Below are positions 44,193 to 52,690 of a stretch of DNA of 64,000 bases, piece after piece. The translations under genes were made by a program, and so were the position numbers. Each line of letters starts with the position of its first letter. Within the stretch, counting starts at the first letter, position 1. This DNA is from Candidatus Pseudobacter hemicellulosilyticus (lineage in GTDB: Bacteria; Bacteroidota; Bacteroidia; Chitinophagales; Chitinophagaceae). The stretch spans positions 1,798,001 through 1,862,000 of the forward strand of contig CP119311.1 of assembly GCA_029202545.1 (NCBI GenBank), in the 5' to 3' direction. The notes beneath the pieces are model-generated. The model saw nothing but the letters and a program-made list of their open reading frames with translations, had not been told where the DNA came from and did no database searches.

Positions 44193-44293
44193 TCTGCCCG
44201 GCTCTTTTTCGCTGTAATCCGCTAAGGAATTGAAAATCTTTTGTGTAGTATAATTTTGATGTGCCGCCATTGATCGAGGCCGGATTTGGGAAG

Positions 44294-44315
44294 CCGGCAT
44301 TTTTCCCAATGCCGG
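44294..44315. other. Hairpin upstream of the ileS promoter
   Basis: CCGGCATT (44294-44301) pairs with AATGCCGG (44308-44315) around a six-base loop. No T-run follows. It could be an operator or the end of a decayed unit. Confidence 0.35.
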
Positions 44316-44342
44316 AACACCCTGAAATGCCCCGGAATTCAG

Positions 44343-44350
44343 TACCTTTG
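44343..44350 (+). promoter_or_regulatory. -7 element for ileS
   Basis: TACCTTTG matches TAnnTTTG and predicts a leader of about 75 nt before the ileS ATG at 44433. Confidence 0.5.
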
Positions 44351-44432
44351 CCACCTTTTAAATAAGGTTATCATCCTGTTCCCGGCCGGTTTCCTGCGCC
44401 CGGGAGCAGATCATCCCAGATCACATTTATAT

Positions 44433-47400
44433 ATGTTGGCCAAATACAGAGAGTTTAGCAAGCTGAACCTGCCTTCCATAGAGCAGGAAATATTGACTAA
44501 ATGGAATGAAAACCAGGCTTTTGAAAAAAGCGTTTCCCTCCGGGAAGGCGCCGGCTCCTTCGTATTTTATGAAGGTCCGCCCAGCGCTAACGGAATGCCG
44601 GGTATTCACCACGTGATCAGCCGGACCCTGAAGGACCTGGTTTGCCGCTATAAAACCATGCAGGGCTTCCAGGTAAAACGCAAAGCCGGCTGGGATACCC
44701 ATGGCCTGCCCATTGAGCTGGGCGTGGAAAAAGAACTGGGCATCACCAAAGAAGATATCGGTAAAAAGATCACCGTAGAAGAATACAACCAGAAATGCCG
44801 CGAGGCCGTAATGCGGTACAAGGATAAATGGGACGACCTGACCCGCAAAATGGGTTATTGGGTAGACCTGGATGATCCTTATATCACGTTCGACAATAAG
44901 TATATTGAAACTCTCTGGTTCCTCCTCAGTTCTCTTTACAAAAAAGGATTGCTGTATGAGAGCGTGAGCATCCAGCCCTATTCGCCCGCTGCCGGCACAG
45001 GCCTCAGCTCCCATGAGCTGAACCAGCCCGGTACCTACAAAATGGTGAAGGATACATCGGCAGTGGTCATGTTCAAAGCCGTCAGTAATGAAAGATCAGC
45101 CTTCCTCTTTGATAAAGTAGCCAAAGATGCTGAACTTTTCTTCATGGCCTGGACCACTACGCCCTGGACATTGCCTTCCAACCTGGGCCTGACCGTAGGC
45201 GCCAATATTGATTATGTCCTGGTCAGGACATTCAATCCCTATACGCATCTTCCTGTCAACCTGGTACTGGCCAAATCCTTACTGGGCAAGTATTTCAAGC
45301 CGGAAGGAGAAAATGGTGATTTTGCCGGTTACAAAGAAGGTGAAAAATTATTACCCTGGACCATCCTGGCTGAATTCAAGGGCGCACAGCTGGAAGCGTG
45401 CCGCTACGAGCAGCTGCTGCCTTTTGAAGCCAATAGCCCCGCTCATATTGAAGGCGATCCCTTCCGGGTTCTTATCGGTGATTTTGTTACTACTGAAGAT
45501 GGTACCGGCATAGTGCATACGGCGCCTGCCTTTGGTGCGGACGATTATCGCGTAGGAAAAAAATATGGCATCGGCATCCTGACCCTGGTAGACAGGCAGG
45601 GCAAATTTGTTGATGGCCTGGGTGAATTCAGCAACCGCTATGTCAAGAACTACAAGGACGATCCGGCCTATGCAGATGTCAACGTGGATATCTGCGTGAA
45701 GCTGAAAAAAGAGAACCGCGCTTTCAAGATCGAAAAATACGAACACAACTATCCCCATTGCTGGCGTACCGATAAACCGGTGCTTTACTATCCGCTGGAT
45801 GCCTGGTTTATCCGCACTACTTCGCTGAAAGATAAAATGGTGGAGCTGAACAATACCATCAACTGGAAACCCAAATCCACCGGTGAAGGCCGTTTTGGCA
45901 ACTGGCTGGAGAATATGGTGGACTGGAACCTGAGCCGCAGCCGCTTCTGGGGCACGCCGCTGCCTATCTGGAAAACAGAGGACGGCGAGGAACAAAAATG
46001 CATTGGCACCATTGCTGAGCTGAATGCCGAGATCAAAAAGGCCAGCGAAGTACTGGGGGGGGATGTTAACAAAGATTACCTGCACGAAGGCATCCTGGAC
46101 CTGCATAAACCCTATGTGGACGAGATCGTACTGGTGAGTGATTCCGGCAAACCGATGAAAAGGGTACCGGACCTGATCGACGTATGGTTTGACAGTGGCG
46201 CAATGCCCTATGCCCAGTGGGGACTGGATGAAGAGAAGCTGAAAGCCGGTGATCCCCGTCCTTTCAAAACGCCTTTTGGCCAGAACTACCCGGCTGATTT
46301 TATTGCCGAAGGCGTGGACCAGACAAGAGGCTGGTTCTATACCCTGCACGCCATCTCCTCCCTGCTGTATGGATCTGTAGCCTACAAGACCTGCGTATCC
46401 AACGGGTTGGTGCTGGACAAGAACGGCAATAAGATGAGCAAACGCCTCGGCAACGTGGTGGATCCTTTCAAGACAATTGAAGAGTTTGGTGCGGATGCCA
46501 CCCGCTGGTACCTGATCACCAACGCCTCTCCCTGGGATAACCTCAAATTTGATATTGAGGGCATCCGGGAAGTGCAACGGAAATTCTTCGGTACCTTATA
46601 TAATACCTACCAGTTCTTTGCCCTTTACGCCAATGTGGACAGCTTCACCTTTAAAGAGGCTTATATTCCGCTGGCGGACCGCCCGGAAATTGACCGCTGG
46701 ATTCTGTCTTCCCTCAATACCCTGGTGAAAAAGGTGCAGACGGCTATGGACGATTATGAGCCTACCCAGGCAGGCCGGGCTATCGAGGAATTTGTGGACG
46801 AACACCTGAGCAACTGGTATGTAAGGCTTTGCCGCCGCCGGTTCTGGAAGGGCGAATACGAACATGATAAGATCTGTGCCTACCAGACCCTTTATGAATG
46901 CCTGGAAACCGTCAGCCTGCTGATGGCCCCCATTTCTCCCTTCTTCAGTGATATGCTGTTCCGGAACCTGAACGAGGTGACAGGAAGGCATGCCGGCGAG
47001 TCCGTACACCATGTCCTGTTCCCCAGGGTCAAAGCAGAAGTGGTGGATACCCTGCTGGAAGAAAGGATGCAGATGGCCCAGGATATCTCTTCGCTGGTGC
47101 TTTCCCTCCGGAAGAAGGTCAACATCAAGGTGCGTCAGCCGCTGCAGAAGGTGCTGATCCCGGTCCTGAATCCGGTGATGAAGGAGCAGATTGGCCGGGT
47201 GGAAGACCTGATCATCAGCGAAGTGAATGTGAAAGAGCTGGAATACATGACTGAGGACAATGGCTTTATCAAAAAGAAGATCAAGCCCAACTATATTGCC
47301 CTGGGTAAAAAACTGGGGGCGAAGATGAAGCCGGTGGCTGCCGCTTTGGCAAATTTCGGCCAGGAAGACATTGCCCGTTTAGAAAAAGAAGGTGCAATTT

Positions 47401-47795
47401 CATTGTTTATTGATAACGAACCCTTAATATTACAGGTTAATGAAGTAGACATCACCAGTGAGGACATCCCCGGCTGGATGGTGGCGAACAAGGATTCTCT
47501 GACTGTAGCACTGGATATTACCGTAACCCCGGCATTATTAAGCGAAGGCAATGCCCGGGAACTGGTAAACCGAATCCAAAAAATCCGTAAAGACAATGGG
47601 TATGAATTAACGGACAGGATCCTTGTCCAGGTTACCGGACATCCCGACCTGAAGGACTCTATAGCCCAGTTTAATACCTATATTTGTGCGGAAATTTTGG
47701 CAGATAATTTGGAATTAGTACCCGAATTGCCCAATGGCATTGAAATTGAGGTGAACGATATTCCATTAAAAGTGTTTGTCACTAAAAAAGCCTAA
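44433..47795 (+). CDS. ileS: Isoleucyl-tRNA synthetase, eukaryote-like (IleS2 type)
   Basis: Class I synthetase that charges tRNA-Ile. 1120 residues, longer than the 930-940 of the common bacterial type. The HIGH-type motif appears as MPGIHHVISRTLKDL and the KMSKS loop as GNKMSKRLGN; the CP1 editing domain and the VWFDSGAMPYAQW block are present, and the C-terminal region lacks the zinc finger of bacterial IleS1. This set is that of the eukaryote-like IleS2 group, common in Bacteroidetes and known elsewhere for low mupirocin sensitivity. The ATG at 44433 (MLAKYREFSKLNLPS) is preferred to upstream open codons. Confidence 0.96.
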   Translation: MLAKYREFSKLNLPSIEQEILTKWNENQAFEKSVSLREGAGSFVFYEGPPSANGMPGIHHVISRTLKDLVCRYKTMQGFQVKRKAGWDTHGLPIELGVEKELGITKEDIGKKITVEEYNQKCREAVMRYKDKWDDLTRKMGYWVDLDDPYITFDNKYIETLWFLLSSLYKKGLLYESVSIQPYSPAAGTGLSSHELNQPGTYKMVKDTSAVVMFKAVSNERSAFLFDKVAKDAELFFMAWTTTPWTLPSNLGLTVGANIDYVLVRTFNPYTHLPVNLVLAKSLLGKYFKPEGENGDFAGYKEGEKLLPWTILAEFKGAQLEACRYEQLLPFEANSPAHIEGDPFRVLIGDFVTTEDGTGIVHTAPAFGADDYRVGKKYGIGILTLVDRQGKFVDGLGEFSNRYVKNYKDDPAYADVNVDICVKLKKENRAFKIEKYEHNYPHCWRTDKPVLYYPLDAWFIRTTSLKDKMVELNNTINWKPKSTGEGRFGNWLENMVDWNLSRSRFWGTPLPIWKTEDGEEQKCIGTIAELNAEIKKASEVLGGDVNKDYLHEGILDLHKPYVDEIVLVSDSGKPMKRVPDLIDVWFDSGAMPYAQWGLDEEKLKAGDPRPFKTPFGQNYPADFIAEGVDQTRGWFYTLHAISSLLYGSVAYKTCVSNGLVLDKNGNKMSKRLGNVVDPFKTIEEFGADATRWYLITNASPWDNLKFDIEGIREVQRKFFGTLYNTYQFFALYANVDSFTFKEAYIPLADRPEIDRWILSSLNTLVKKVQTAMDDYEPTQAGRAIEEFVDEHLSNWYVRLCRRRFWKGEYEHDKICAYQTLYECLETVSLLMAPISPFFSDMLFRNLNEVTGRHAGESVHHVLFPRVKAEVVDTLLEERMQMAQDISSLVLSLRKKVNIKVRQPLQKVLIPVLNPVMKEQIGRVEDLIISEVNVKELEYMTEDNGFIKKKIKPNYIALGKKLGAKMKPVAAALANFGQEDIARLEKEGAISLFIDNEPLILQVNEVDITSEDIPGWMVANKDSLTVALDITVTPALLSEGNARELVNRIQKIRKDNGYELTDRILVQVTGHPDLKDSIAQFNTYICAEILADNLELVPELPNGIEIEVNDIPLKVFVTKKA

Positions 47796-47799
47796 CAGT

Positions 47800-48708
47800 A
47801 TGGCAACCAAGAAGAAAGCAGCAAAGCCAGCCAAGAAGGCACCCGCGCCCAAAAAGGCTGCTCCGGCTAAAAAAGCCGCTGCCAAACCTGCTGCTGTCAA
47901 AAAAGTAACTAAACCTGTTCCGAAGAAGGCAGTCAAGCCCGCTCCGGCCAAGAAGGCCGTGCCGGTACCTGTCGTCAAGAAAGTCGCCGCTAAAGCGGCC
48001 CCGGTGAAAGCTGCTTCCAAACCTGTTGCTAAAGCTCCTGCTGCCAAGGCCGTTGCCACCAGACCTGCGCCCTTCCCCGTTAAAAAAGCGGAGGTAAAAA
48101 AAGCGCTGCCGGTTGTGGCCGCTCCCAAGGCTGAATCCAAACCGGAGCCCAAAAAACTGGTGGAAGTTAAAAAGCCAGACCCGGTAATACCCCCCCCCAT
48201 GCCCAAGAAACCGACAGTTCCGCCCAAACCTATTAAAGTGGTCATCCCGGAGCTGAAAACAAAAACGGTTCGAAAATATGAACCCGATTTCACGAAATCT
48301 GTATTAGATCAACCTGAAAATATTCAAACGGGACCAACCATGAGATACAGCGATAGCGAATTAGCAGAGTTCAAAGATCTGATTCTGAAAAAGCTCGAAC
48401 AAGCTAAGAAAGAGCTCACCTACCTGCAGGGTTTGATTACGCGTAAAGATGAAATGGGAGGCGATGAGAACGAAAATCGCTACATGACCATGGAAGATGG
48501 CAGTATAAGTATGGAACGGGAACAGCTGGCCCAGATGGCCAGCCGCCAGATCAACTACATCGATCACCTGGAGAAAGCCCTGATGCGTATTGAGAACAAG
48601 ACTTACGGCATCTGCCGGGTGACAGGGAAACTGATCGATAAGGCCCGTTTACGTGCCGTTCCCCATGCTACCCTTAGCATCGAAGCCAAGCAGATGATGA
48701 ACAAGTAA
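47800..48708 (+). CDS. DksA/TraR-like protein with a histone-H1-like Lys/Ala/Pro tail
   Basis: 302 residues in two parts. Residues 1-155 are almost only Lys, Ala, Pro and Val in AKKA/PAKK-type repeats, like histone H1 tails. Residues 180-302 form a DksA/TraR-like coiled coil (SDSELAEFKDLILKKLEQAK) and finger (YGICRVTGKLIDKARLRAVP). Only the first of the four finger cysteines is kept (C272); the others are T275, S293 and A296, so zinc binding as in DksA is unlikely. DksA acts on RNA polymerase; the tail would bind nucleic acid (inference). The ATG at 47800 lies 4 bp after the ileS stop. Confidence 0.85.
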   Translation: MATKKKAAKPAKKAPAPKKAAPAKKAAAKPAAVKKVTKPVPKKAVKPAPAKKAVPVPVVKKVAAKAAPVKAASKPVAKAPAAKAVATRPAPFPVKKAEVKKALPVVAAPKAESKPEPKKLVEVKKPDPVIPPPMPKKPTVPPKPIKVVIPELKTKTVRKYEPDFTKSVLDQPENIQTGPTMRYSDSELAEFKDLILKKLEQAKKELTYLQGLITRKDEMGGDENENRYMTMEDGSISMEREQLAQMASRQINYIDHLEKALMRIENKTYGICRVTGKLIDKARLRAVPHATLSIEAKQMMNK

Positions 48709-48731
48709 CACACTGCGAACAAAAAATTTTC

Positions 48732-48760
48732 AAAGACCGGCAGGCTTGCCGGTCTTTTTG
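48732..48760 (+). terminator. Terminator of the ileS unit
   Basis: GACCGGCA (48735-48742) and TGCCGGTC (48747-48754) pair, flanked by AAA and a five-T run. In the remaining 48761-48976 I see no gene and no clear promoter. Confidence 0.85.
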
Positions 48761-48976
48761 TTTTATTGTATAGTAAAAATTCTAATACATAGAAGCCGCT
48801 GGACGATTGAATTGATTGTTTAAGCAGCCCGCTTGTGTACATTCACCCTATAAAAGCTTTCAACCGGCGCTTAATCTGCTCCGCAGCGCAAGAGATATTG
48901 AGACAAATCGTCTACTATTTGAATCAATAAAATCTGATTTATAGTCTTTCTTCGAAGCTGCTAAAAATCCTTCATT

Positions 48977-50359
48977 ATGCGCCAACAGCTCAACAAAAGA
49001 GGGAGTATCATTCTGATTGCCGGCCTGCTCTTCAACAGTTGTGCGGCTCCTACCAGGGTAGTCAGCAATAAGCGTCCCCCTAATATTATATTCGTTCTTA
49101 CTGATGATATGGGTTATGGAGATATCGGCTGCTTCAATGGCCAGTACCAGACGCCCTATATTGACCAGCTGGCCGCAGAAGGGACCAGGTATACACAGTA
49201 TTACAGCGCCTCGCCCATCTGCTCTCCCTCCAGGGCCGGCTTCCTGACCGGCAGTAACCCCGCCAGGTCCAATATCACCAGCTTTCTCCAGACCCGCAAA
49301 GGCAATGCGTCCTGTGAGCAGGCGGATTACCTGACCACCGCTGCGCCCTCAGTAGCCAGGCTGCTGAAAACGCATGGTTATGCTACCGGCCATTTTGGCA
49401 AATGGCATATGGGTGGGGGAAGAGATGTGGATGATGCGCCTTCCATCAGGGAATATGGATTTGATGAATACAACAGCACCTGGGAAAGCCCTGATCCCGA
49501 CCCGCTGATCACCGGCTCCAACTGGATCTGGTCTGATAAGGACAGTATCAAACGCTGGGACAGGACCAGGTACTTTGTGGACAGGGCGCTGGCTTTTATG
49601 GACAAGCACCGGGATCAGCCCTGCTTTGTCAATATCTGGCCGGATGATGTGCATACCCCCTGGGTGCCTGGAGATGAAAGTACTGGTCATGAAAAAGGCG
49701 GTCAGGAAAGTCTGGCCAGTTTCCGGGCAGTCCTGAAAACCTATGATCAGCAGATAGGCCAATTACTGGAAGGCCTTAAAAGGATGGGGCTTGCGGAGAA
49801 TACCATTGTTATTTTCACCAGCGATAACGGCCCCCTGCCCACCTTTGGCCATAGTCGTTCGGCCGCTATGCGGGGATCCAAGCTATCCCTGTATGAAGGC
49901 GGTATACGACTGCCCTTTATTGTCCGCTGGCCCGGCGTACTGAAGGCTGGCGCCGTTGATTCTACCTCGGTGATCTGCGGCACGGACCTACTGCCCACCT
50001 TCTGCAGGATTGCCGGTACGCCCTTGCCGGAAAGTGTGCAGGTGGATGGGGAAGACAGGAGCGCGGTCCTGCGGGGCGCCCCTGCGCAAAGGACCAGCAC
50101 CATTTTCTGGGAATACGGAAGAAATGATATTGGTTTCAAATATCCCCAGGGTGCTGACCGCAGTCCCAACCTGGCCCTGCGGGAAGGCAAATGGAAATTC
50201 CTGATCAATGCGGATGGCAGTAGCCCGGAACTGTACGATCTGGCCGCTGATCCCAATGAAACGCGGAATGTACAGGGTTCCCAGGCCGAACTAACTGCAA
50301 CGCTCAGCAAAAAATTACTGGATTGGCGAAAGGCGCTGCCGGTGCTTCCGGCAAAGTAG
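48977..50359 (+). CDS. Sulfatase, secreted lipoprotein
   Basis: A 460-residue member of the alkaline-phosphatase-like sulfatase family. The lipobox is LLFNSC (C22). The modification site that becomes formylglycine is C82 in SPICSPSRAG, the C-x-P-S-R form. Metal ligands appear in VLTDDMGYGD and FTSDNGP, and the HFGKWHMGG block is present. Such enzymes remove sulfate from glycans or aryl sulfates at the cell surface. A formylglycine-generating enzyme or a polysaccharide locus is not adjacent, so the substrate is unknown. Confidence 0.93.
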   Translation: MRQQLNKRGSIILIAGLLFNSCAAPTRVVSNKRPPNIIFVLTDDMGYGDIGCFNGQYQTPYIDQLAAEGTRYTQYYSASPICSPSRAGFLTGSNPARSNITSFLQTRKGNASCEQADYLTTAAPSVARLLKTHGYATGHFGKWHMGGGRDVDDAPSIREYGFDEYNSTWESPDPDPLITGSNWIWSDKDSIKRWDRTRYFVDRALAFMDKHRDQPCFVNIWPDDVHTPWVPGDESTGHEKGGQESLASFRAVLKTYDQQIGQLLEGLKRMGLAENTIVIFTSDNGPLPTFGHSRSAAMRGSKLSLYEGGIRLPFIVRWPGVLKAGAVDSTSVICGTDLLPTFCRIAGTPLPESVQVDGEDRSAVLRGAPAQRTSTIFWEYGRNDIGFKYPQGADRSPNLALREGKWKFLINADGSSPELYDLAADPNETRNVQGSQAELTATLSKKLLDWRKALPVLPAK

Positions 50360-50429
50360 TCTTTCCTTAATAAAGTTTCAGTCCCCCTTCCCTGACTGAC
50401 TACTATCCGGTCCCTGCCGTACCTTATAT

Positions 50430-50468
50430 AAAAAGCCCCATGCCGCTGAAACGGATGGGGCCTTTTTA
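50430..50468. terminator. Bidirectional terminator between sulfatase and DPP IV
   Basis: GCCCCAT (50435-50441) and ATGGGGC (50455-50461) form the stem, extended by CCG/CGG inside, with A5 before and T5 after. It serves both convergent genes. Confidence 0.85.
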
Positions 50469-50500
50469 TTCTTTTGCCACCGGCCGGTGGTAGGGAATGC

Positions 50501-52609
50501 TTATTGGTTCGTCCCGGAAAAATAGACAGGGACAGGCTTTGCCAGCAGGTATTGGTAATAAAAGCTTGCTGCTGCCGCCTGGATATGTTTTCTCTTCAGG
50601 ATGCTATTTGCTCCAATGCTATGTCGTTCGCCGGGATAAAGCATGAGCTCGAATTTTTTGCCGAGGTTCTCCAGCTTGTCTACCAGGGTAAGGCTGTTCT
50701 GCAGGTGAACATTGTCGTCCGTAGTACCATGCACAATCCGCAGTACTCCTTTGAGCTTATCGGCATAGGTCATCACAGCTGTTTGTTTATAGCCTTCGGC
50801 ATTGTCCTGGGGCATATCCATGAAACGCTCGGTGTAATGCGTATCATAGAACTGCCAGTCGGTCACAGACGCATTGGCAATGCCGTGGGTGAAAACGGAC
50901 GCACCATAGGTAAGGGCCATACAGGTCATATAGCCGCCGAAGCTGCCGCCGGTGATACCGATCTTAGTGGTATCAGCCCAGGGCTGTGCGCGGATGTAGC
51001 GGCCGCAGGTCATGAAATCCTCTATTTCCCAGATGCCCAGTTTGCGGTGAATGAAATTCATTCCTTTCTTTCCAAAATGGCCGCTGGCGCGGTTGTCGAA
51101 CACTACCTGCACCAGTCCTTCCTGGGCCCACCACTGGGAGAAGCCGGTGGCGGGTTTCCAGCGGTCGTAGATGCTGCCGTGATCCGGTCCGCCGTAGATG
51201 CTGACCAGCACGGGGTATTTTTTAGTAGAATCAAAGTTGATGGGATACGTGATGGTAACGGGCAGGTCAAACAGGCCGTCGTCCGATCTTACGGTCAGGA
51301 GCCTGGTCTTTGCAATAGCATACTGGTCAAAGGCGGCGCCTTTGCTGCTGCCCAGCTGCCGGATGGTTTTACCCTTGTTATTCAGCAGGGCCATGGCGGG
51401 CGGCGTGCTGAGGTTGGAAAAAGTGGTAATGAAATAAGTGCCTTTGGGCGAAAGGAAAAGCTGGTCGTGGGAGTAATCGCCAAAGGTCAGGCGGGTAAGG
51501 TCTTTACCGTTGAGATTGACCTTGTACAGGTCAAAGCGGGCGGAATTTTCTTTGCGGGCCTGGAAATACACGGTGCTGGCCTTCTCATCCACCAGCAGGA
51601 TACTGGTGCTCCAGAAATTGCCGGTGGTGATGGGATTTACTTCTTTGCCATTGGCATCATGCAGGTAGAGGTTCTGCCAGCCGTCCTTATCGGATTTCAG
51701 GATAAAGCCCTTGCCGGAGGCCAGCAGTTCAATGCGGCCGCCCATGTCCAGGTCTACCCAGGTACTTTGCTGTTCCTGGTAGATCTGCTCTTTCTGGCCG
51801 TTGCTGAGGTTGATATTGTAGAGGCGGAAATCGGTCTGATCCCGGTTAAGCCACTGGATGGTCAGTGCGCCGGTGGATGTCCAGAGGGGTTCGCCGAAAT
51901 ACTGATCGTCCTTGTCATTGAAATCACACCAGGTGGTATTGCCGTTGTCAACAGTAACCAGGCCTATTTTCACTTCCGGATTTTTATCGCCCACCTTGGG
52001 GTAACGGGTATTTTCCAGGTAGCCGTGCTGGCCATCCAGCACATAGATGGGGAACACGGGAACGGCGCTTTCATCAGAGCGGAAATACACCAGCTGTTTG
52101 CTGTTGGGGCTCCACCAGAAAGCTTTGTAATCACTGAAGCGGCCCAGGATCTCTTCATAATATACCCAGGAGGCGTAGCCGTTGAGGATGGTGATGGAAC
52201 CATCGGCAGTGAGCTGCTTTTCTTTCCCGGACATGATCTCCCGTACGTAGAGGTTATTGTCTGCTTTGGTATAGGCCAGCAGTTTGCCATCGGGCGAAGG
52301 CGTTGGGTTACGGGCGCCTTCCACTTTGCCGGCGGGCGGCAGGAATTTTTCGGTGGGCTGGTAAGGAACGGACTTGCCGGTCTTCACGTTGACGGACATT
52401 TTAACCAGCTTGCCATCGGCGCCTTTCACCTGCTGGATATAATTGTCATCATCTGCCCATCCGGAGATATAGGGCAGGGGCTGGCTGATATTGGTGGCGG
52501 CGCCATCGAAGAGCTGTTCATAGGAGAACGTTTTTTGCTGCGCCGATACGGAAGAAGCGACAATGATCCCGAGCAGCCATGCTGTTCCCGGCAGTACAAA
52601 TTTTTTCAT
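50501..52609 (-). CDS. Dipeptidyl-peptidase IV-like serine peptidase (S9B)
   Basis: 702 residues: signal peptide (1-23), an eight-bladed beta-propeller (about 40-440) with the N-terminus-binding glutamates in WVYYEEILG, and an alpha/beta-hydrolase domain (about 450-702). The catalytic Ser is in GGSFGGYM, the Asp in HGTTDDNVH and the His in GERHSI. DPP IV releases X-Pro dipeptides from peptide N-termini in the periplasm, supporting peptide feeding. The last codons (SGTNQ, stop) contain one copy of the repeated 13-mer. It has no operon partner; the exporter gene upstream ends 82 bp away. Confidence 0.93.
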   Translation of the reverse strand: MKKFVLPGTAWLLGIIVASSVSAQQKTFSYEQLFDGAATNISQPLPYISGWADDDNYIQQVKGADGKLVKMSVNVKTGKSVPYQPTEKFLPPAGKVEGARNPTPSPDGKLLAYTKADNNLYVREIMSGKEKQLTADGSITILNGYASWVYYEEILGRFSDYKAFWWSPNSKQLVYFRSDESAVPVFPIYVLDGQHGYLENTRYPKVGDKNPEVKIGLVTVDNGNTTWCDFNDKDDQYFGEPLWTSTGALTIQWLNRDQTDFRLYNINLSNGQKEQIYQEQQSTWVDLDMGGRIELLASGKGFILKSDKDGWQNLYLHDANGKEVNPITTGNFWSTSILLVDEKASTVYFQARKENSARFDLYKVNLNGKDLTRLTFGDYSHDQLFLSPKGTYFITTFSNLSTPPAMALLNNKGKTIRQLGSSKGAAFDQYAIAKTRLLTVRSDDGLFDLPVTITYPINFDSTKKYPVLVSIYGGPDHGSIYDRWKPATGFSQWWAQEGLVQVVFDNRASGHFGKKGMNFIHRKLGIWEIEDFMTCGRYIRAQPWADTTKIGITGGSFGGYMTCMALTYGASVFTHGIANASVTDWQFYDTHYTERFMDMPQDNAEGYKQTAVMTYADKLKGVLRIVHGTTDDNVHLQNSLTLVDKLENLGKKFELMLYPGERHSIGANSILKRKHIQAAAASFYYQYLLAKPVPVYFSGTNQ

Positions 52610-52690
52610 GTTACCAAATAGTTGAGGCGTGAATATACGAAACGACCGCTTTGGACGGCGTCAAAATACATAGCTGGCAGCCGGCATGGC

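Noticed and set aside
43151..44432. tRNA or other structural RNA in the hemJ-ileS gap
   Set aside because: I found no T-loop consensus or cloverleaf-like pairing in this gap or in other intergenic gaps.
47800..48260. Low-complexity Lys/Ala repeats as a separate mobile or repeat element
   Set aside because: The repeats are in frame with the DksA-like domain and lack DNA-level periodicity; they are a protein tail.
50474..52621. A 715-codon open frame on the plus strand, fully antisense to DPP IV
   Set aside because: The minus strand encodes a complete S9 peptidase with all catalytic residues. The antisense frame is a by-product of its codon use and shows no domain.
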